DNA from: Chloroflexota bacterium
GTDB taxonomy: Bacteria; Chloroflexota; Chloroflexia; Thermomicrobiales; UBA6265
Direction of reading: 5' to 3'
DNA: 7,040 nt
Assembly (NCBI GenBank): GCA_023423795.1
Contig: JAFAEX010000189.1
Span: 1 to 7,040, forward strand
Shown: piece by piece, positions 5,337-7,040 of the stretch
How the letters are laid out: each line of letters starts with the position of its first letter
Position numbering within the stretch: position 1 is the stretch's first letter
Made by a program: the position numbers and the translations under genes
Notes under the pieces: generated by a model
The model's database searches: none
The model's input: the letters and a program-made list of their open reading frames with translations, nothing else
What the model was told of the DNA's origin: nothing

Positions 5337-6749
5337 CTACTGCGGCAGCACCAGCGAGCGCAGCAGGCTTTCGCGGGGTTCGATCTGGTCGTTGTAGGTG
5401 GCGCTCGGGACGTTCTGGACGATCGACAGCACCGATTCGTCGGCGACGAGCGGCACGCACTGGACGAAGAGGGTGTATTCCTCGACCCGGTCGGGGAAGA
5501 CGTACCCGTGGTTGTAGGCCGCGTAGGCCCCGGTCGCGTCGGTTGCGCCCTCCACCGGCTGGCCGCTCGCGTCGGTGGCGATGGCGAGGTCGCGCACGTT
5601 CGGATCGGCGGTGCGCGTGGCCACGAAGTCGTCGAGGCACGCTCGGACGTCGCCGCCGAACTCGTCGGTGCCGGTGAACGTCACGTAACTCGTGCCGTTG
5701 AAGAGCACGAATCGGTCGCCCGCGTTCCCCGATGCCTCGTCCGCGATGGTCCACTGCGGGCCGTAGGTGAGTGTGTAGCCGAACGACGGGCTGATGTAGG
5801 TCGTGCCGCGCGGCCGGGCCGGCTGCTCGGCCGCCGCGTCCACCGCCGCGACGTCCCCGGCGAGGAAGATCGCCACGTCGGAGCCGCCGCTGGCCGACGG
5901 CCGCACGGTGGCGAACCCGGCGAACCCGGAATCCTGCTGCTCCACCACCCGCAGCACGAGCCCGTCGGCTTCCGTCCACGGCGCGGCCGGTTGCCCGCCG
6001 ACGTCGGCGCAGCCGAGGTAGACCTGCTTGTCGGTTTCGCTCTGGTGGACGTGGATCGAGAACGGCTCGCCGAACAGGTCGCCCAGCGGCACGTTCGCGG
6101 TGCCGACGATCACCTCCGTTACCGGGGTAGAGGAATCGGCCGGCGGGTCGGCGCGGTAACTCCGCAGCCCGCCCAACGAATAGACGACGATGCCGAGTTC
6201 CTCGCAGGTGCCGGCGTGGATGTGCGCAAGGCGCGGGGCGTCGCTCGGCGTAAGGTCGCGCGACGGGCCGGCAAGACCGGTGGACACTGCGTCCGCATCG
6301 GCCGCACTCGCCGCCGGGGTTGCGTCCCCACCGTGGTTGCCCGCGCCGTGGCCGCTGGCGGCATTCGCCGCGTCCTCGGCGACGACGATCGTGCCCGCCA
6401 TGCCGTCGTGGAACGCGCAGTGGTAGCCGAACGTGCCGACGTCCTCGAAGGTGACGCTGAACGACTCGCCGGGGTCGAGCCTTGCCGAATCGAACGACCC
6501 GTCGTCGGCCGAAACCGTATGGCTGTCGTTGCCCTCGTTCGTCCAGGTCACGGTGGTGCCCGGCGCGATCGTGAGCGTGCCCGGTTCGAACGCGTTGTCC
6601 ACCACTCGGACCCGTGCTTCGCTGCCGGCTTGCCAGGCGGCCGCCGAGGATGTGCCGAGCAAGGCGGGAACAAGTCCGAGCAGGAACACCAGCAGGAGCG
6701 CCGCCACCAGCGCCGGCGGCCCCAACCGCCGGGGAAACGTCGCGGTCAT
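5337..6749 (-). CDS. Secreted three-domain copper protein: cupredoxin, HIHxG/HVHxS domain and C-terminal domain
   Basis: The product is 470 aa from the ATG at 6749, which has GAGG nine bases upstream; an ATG two codons earlier (6755) is also possible. Residues 1 to about 38 are a signal peptide (PRR, then PPALVAALLLVFLLGLVPALLG). Residues 45-124 are a cupredoxin resembling plastocyanin/amicyanin-type domains, with a full type 1 copper set: H77 (DSHTV), C111, H114 and M117 (CAFHDGM). A His/Gly/Ala-rich linker follows (125-170). Residues 172-252 contain LAHIHAGTC (H176, H178, C182), FSIHVHQSE (H233, H235) and LGCADVGG (C247); this domain recurs in Chloroflexota secreted proteins and faintly recalls CHRD domains. 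Residues 315-470 begin TTYISPSFGYTLTYGPQW and resemble beta-rich secreted domains of the same group, with C371 and C431 as a possible disulfide. No membrane anchor remains after the signal peptide. Electron transfer or copper binding outside the cell is likely; the partner is unknown. Confidence 0.9.
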   Translation of the reverse strand: MTATFPRRLGPPALVAALLLVFLLGLVPALLGTSSAAAWQAGSEARVRVVDNAFEPGTLTIAPGTTVTWTNEGNDSHTVSADDGSFDSARLDPGESFSVTFEDVGTFGYHCAFHDGMAGTIVVAEDAANAASGHGAGNHGGDATPAASAADADAVSTGLAGPSRDLTPSDAPRLAHIHAGTCEELGIVVYSLGGLRSYRADPPADSSTPVTEVIVGTANVPLGDLFGEPFSIHVHQSETDKQVYLGCADVGGQPAAPWTEADGLVLRVVEQQDSGFAGFATVRPSASGGSDVAIFLAGDVAAVDAAAEQPARPRGTTYISPSFGYTLTYGPQWTIADEASGNAGDRFVLFNGTSYVTFTGTDEFGGDVRACLDDFVATRTADPNVRDLAIATDASGQPVEGATDATGAYAAYNHGYVFPDRVEEYTLFVQCVPLVADESVLSIVQNVPSATYNDQIEPRESLLRSLVLPQ

Positions 6750-6989
6750 GGTCATCACCCTCAGCCGTCGCGCGGTCCCCGCTGACCGCCGTGTTCGATC
6801 CGCGTCCCGATCGTCGCTTCCCAATGTACGACGTTTCCCCACCGCCCGATACAGGCAATCGCCCGTGCTGAGGCGCACGTCTCACGGGATCGATCGCGGT
6901 CATCGTCGCTACCCAGTGGCTTGCGGCGACGAGCCAACGGTGCAGCGCCGACGTTTCACATCCTGACGCGCTCCTGCGGGATCGCGAAA

Positions 6990-7040
6990 GTGAGCGCCAG
7001 CCCCCAAGGCCGGCTGATCGCCGTCGGCGCCCCCCCCCAC
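6990..7040 (+). CDS. Possible start of a gene truncated by the window end
   Basis: A GTG at 6990 opens a frame of 17 codons to the last base, reading MSASPQGRLIAVGAPPH. After the start, 15 of 16 codons end in G or C, as in the other genes here. A weak GGGA (6978-6981) lies eight bases upstream. It would be divergent from the copper protein gene, sharing the gap 6750-6989 as a promoter region. The frame also stays open upstream for some distance, so the start is uncertain. The nine-C run at 7030-7038 may hide an indel. Too little is visible to name a family. Confidence 0.35.
   Translation, partial: MSASPQGRLIAVGAPPH

Noticed and set aside
5304..6785. Plus-strand open frame of 493 codons opposite the copper protein gene
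   Set aside because: The minus-strand frame has a signal peptide, intact copper ligands and known domains; the plus frame is Arg/Val/Gly-rich without any domain.

Overview
The window is very GC-rich (roughly 70% by eye), with G or C at nearly every third codon position of the genes I accept. Three of the four complete genes encode exported proteins with Sec-type signal peptides. Their domains (cupin-like plus a Cna-B-like tail; cupredoxin plus an HIHxG/HVHxS domain) are ones I associate with Chloroflexota of the Thermomicrobia/Sphaerobacter type. The intergenic palindromes beginning GTAGGGGAGGG fit the same group. This assignment is inference from style, as no marker gene is present.

Layout. 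Positions 1-357 (+) hold the 3' end of an Ala-rich gene of unknown function. A gap of about 320 bp follows, containing the first copy of a long palindromic repeat (481-553). Next comes a secreted 401-aa protein (681-1886, +) with two cupin-like beta segments, a Pro/Ala/Ser/Thr linker and a Cna-B-like C-terminal domain. A 445-bp gap (1887-2331) contains a weak hairpin and possible relics of a second intergenic repeat family. It leads to a secreted protein made of five tandem repeats of 79-89 residues (2332-3750, +). A perfect 15-bp hairpin (3782-3816) separates this gene from a convergent MpaB/DUF2236 family oxygenase-like gene (3849-4739, -). The 597-bp region 4740-5336 has no convincing gene but is crowded with inverted repeats, including the second palindrome copy (5064-5143). 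A three-domain secreted copper protein follows (5337-6749, -) with a complete type 1 copper site. A divergent gene may begin at 6990 and run off the end.

No operon or defence system is evident. Every complete gene has its own ribosome binding site and large flanking gaps, so they look like independent units. The common theme is cell-surface or extracellular function, plus one probable haem oxygenase-like protein.

The most interesting observations are: (1) two palindromic repeats whose arms differ at three positions, each compensated on the opposite arm, and which share a conserved tail at the same offset; (2) the five-repeat Gly/Asn/Asp-rich secreted protein, in which repeats have drifted synonymously while keeping the protein sequence; (3) the fusion of a cupredoxin to a domain with two HxH motifs. 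I did not find a clear, complete, previously undescribed system.
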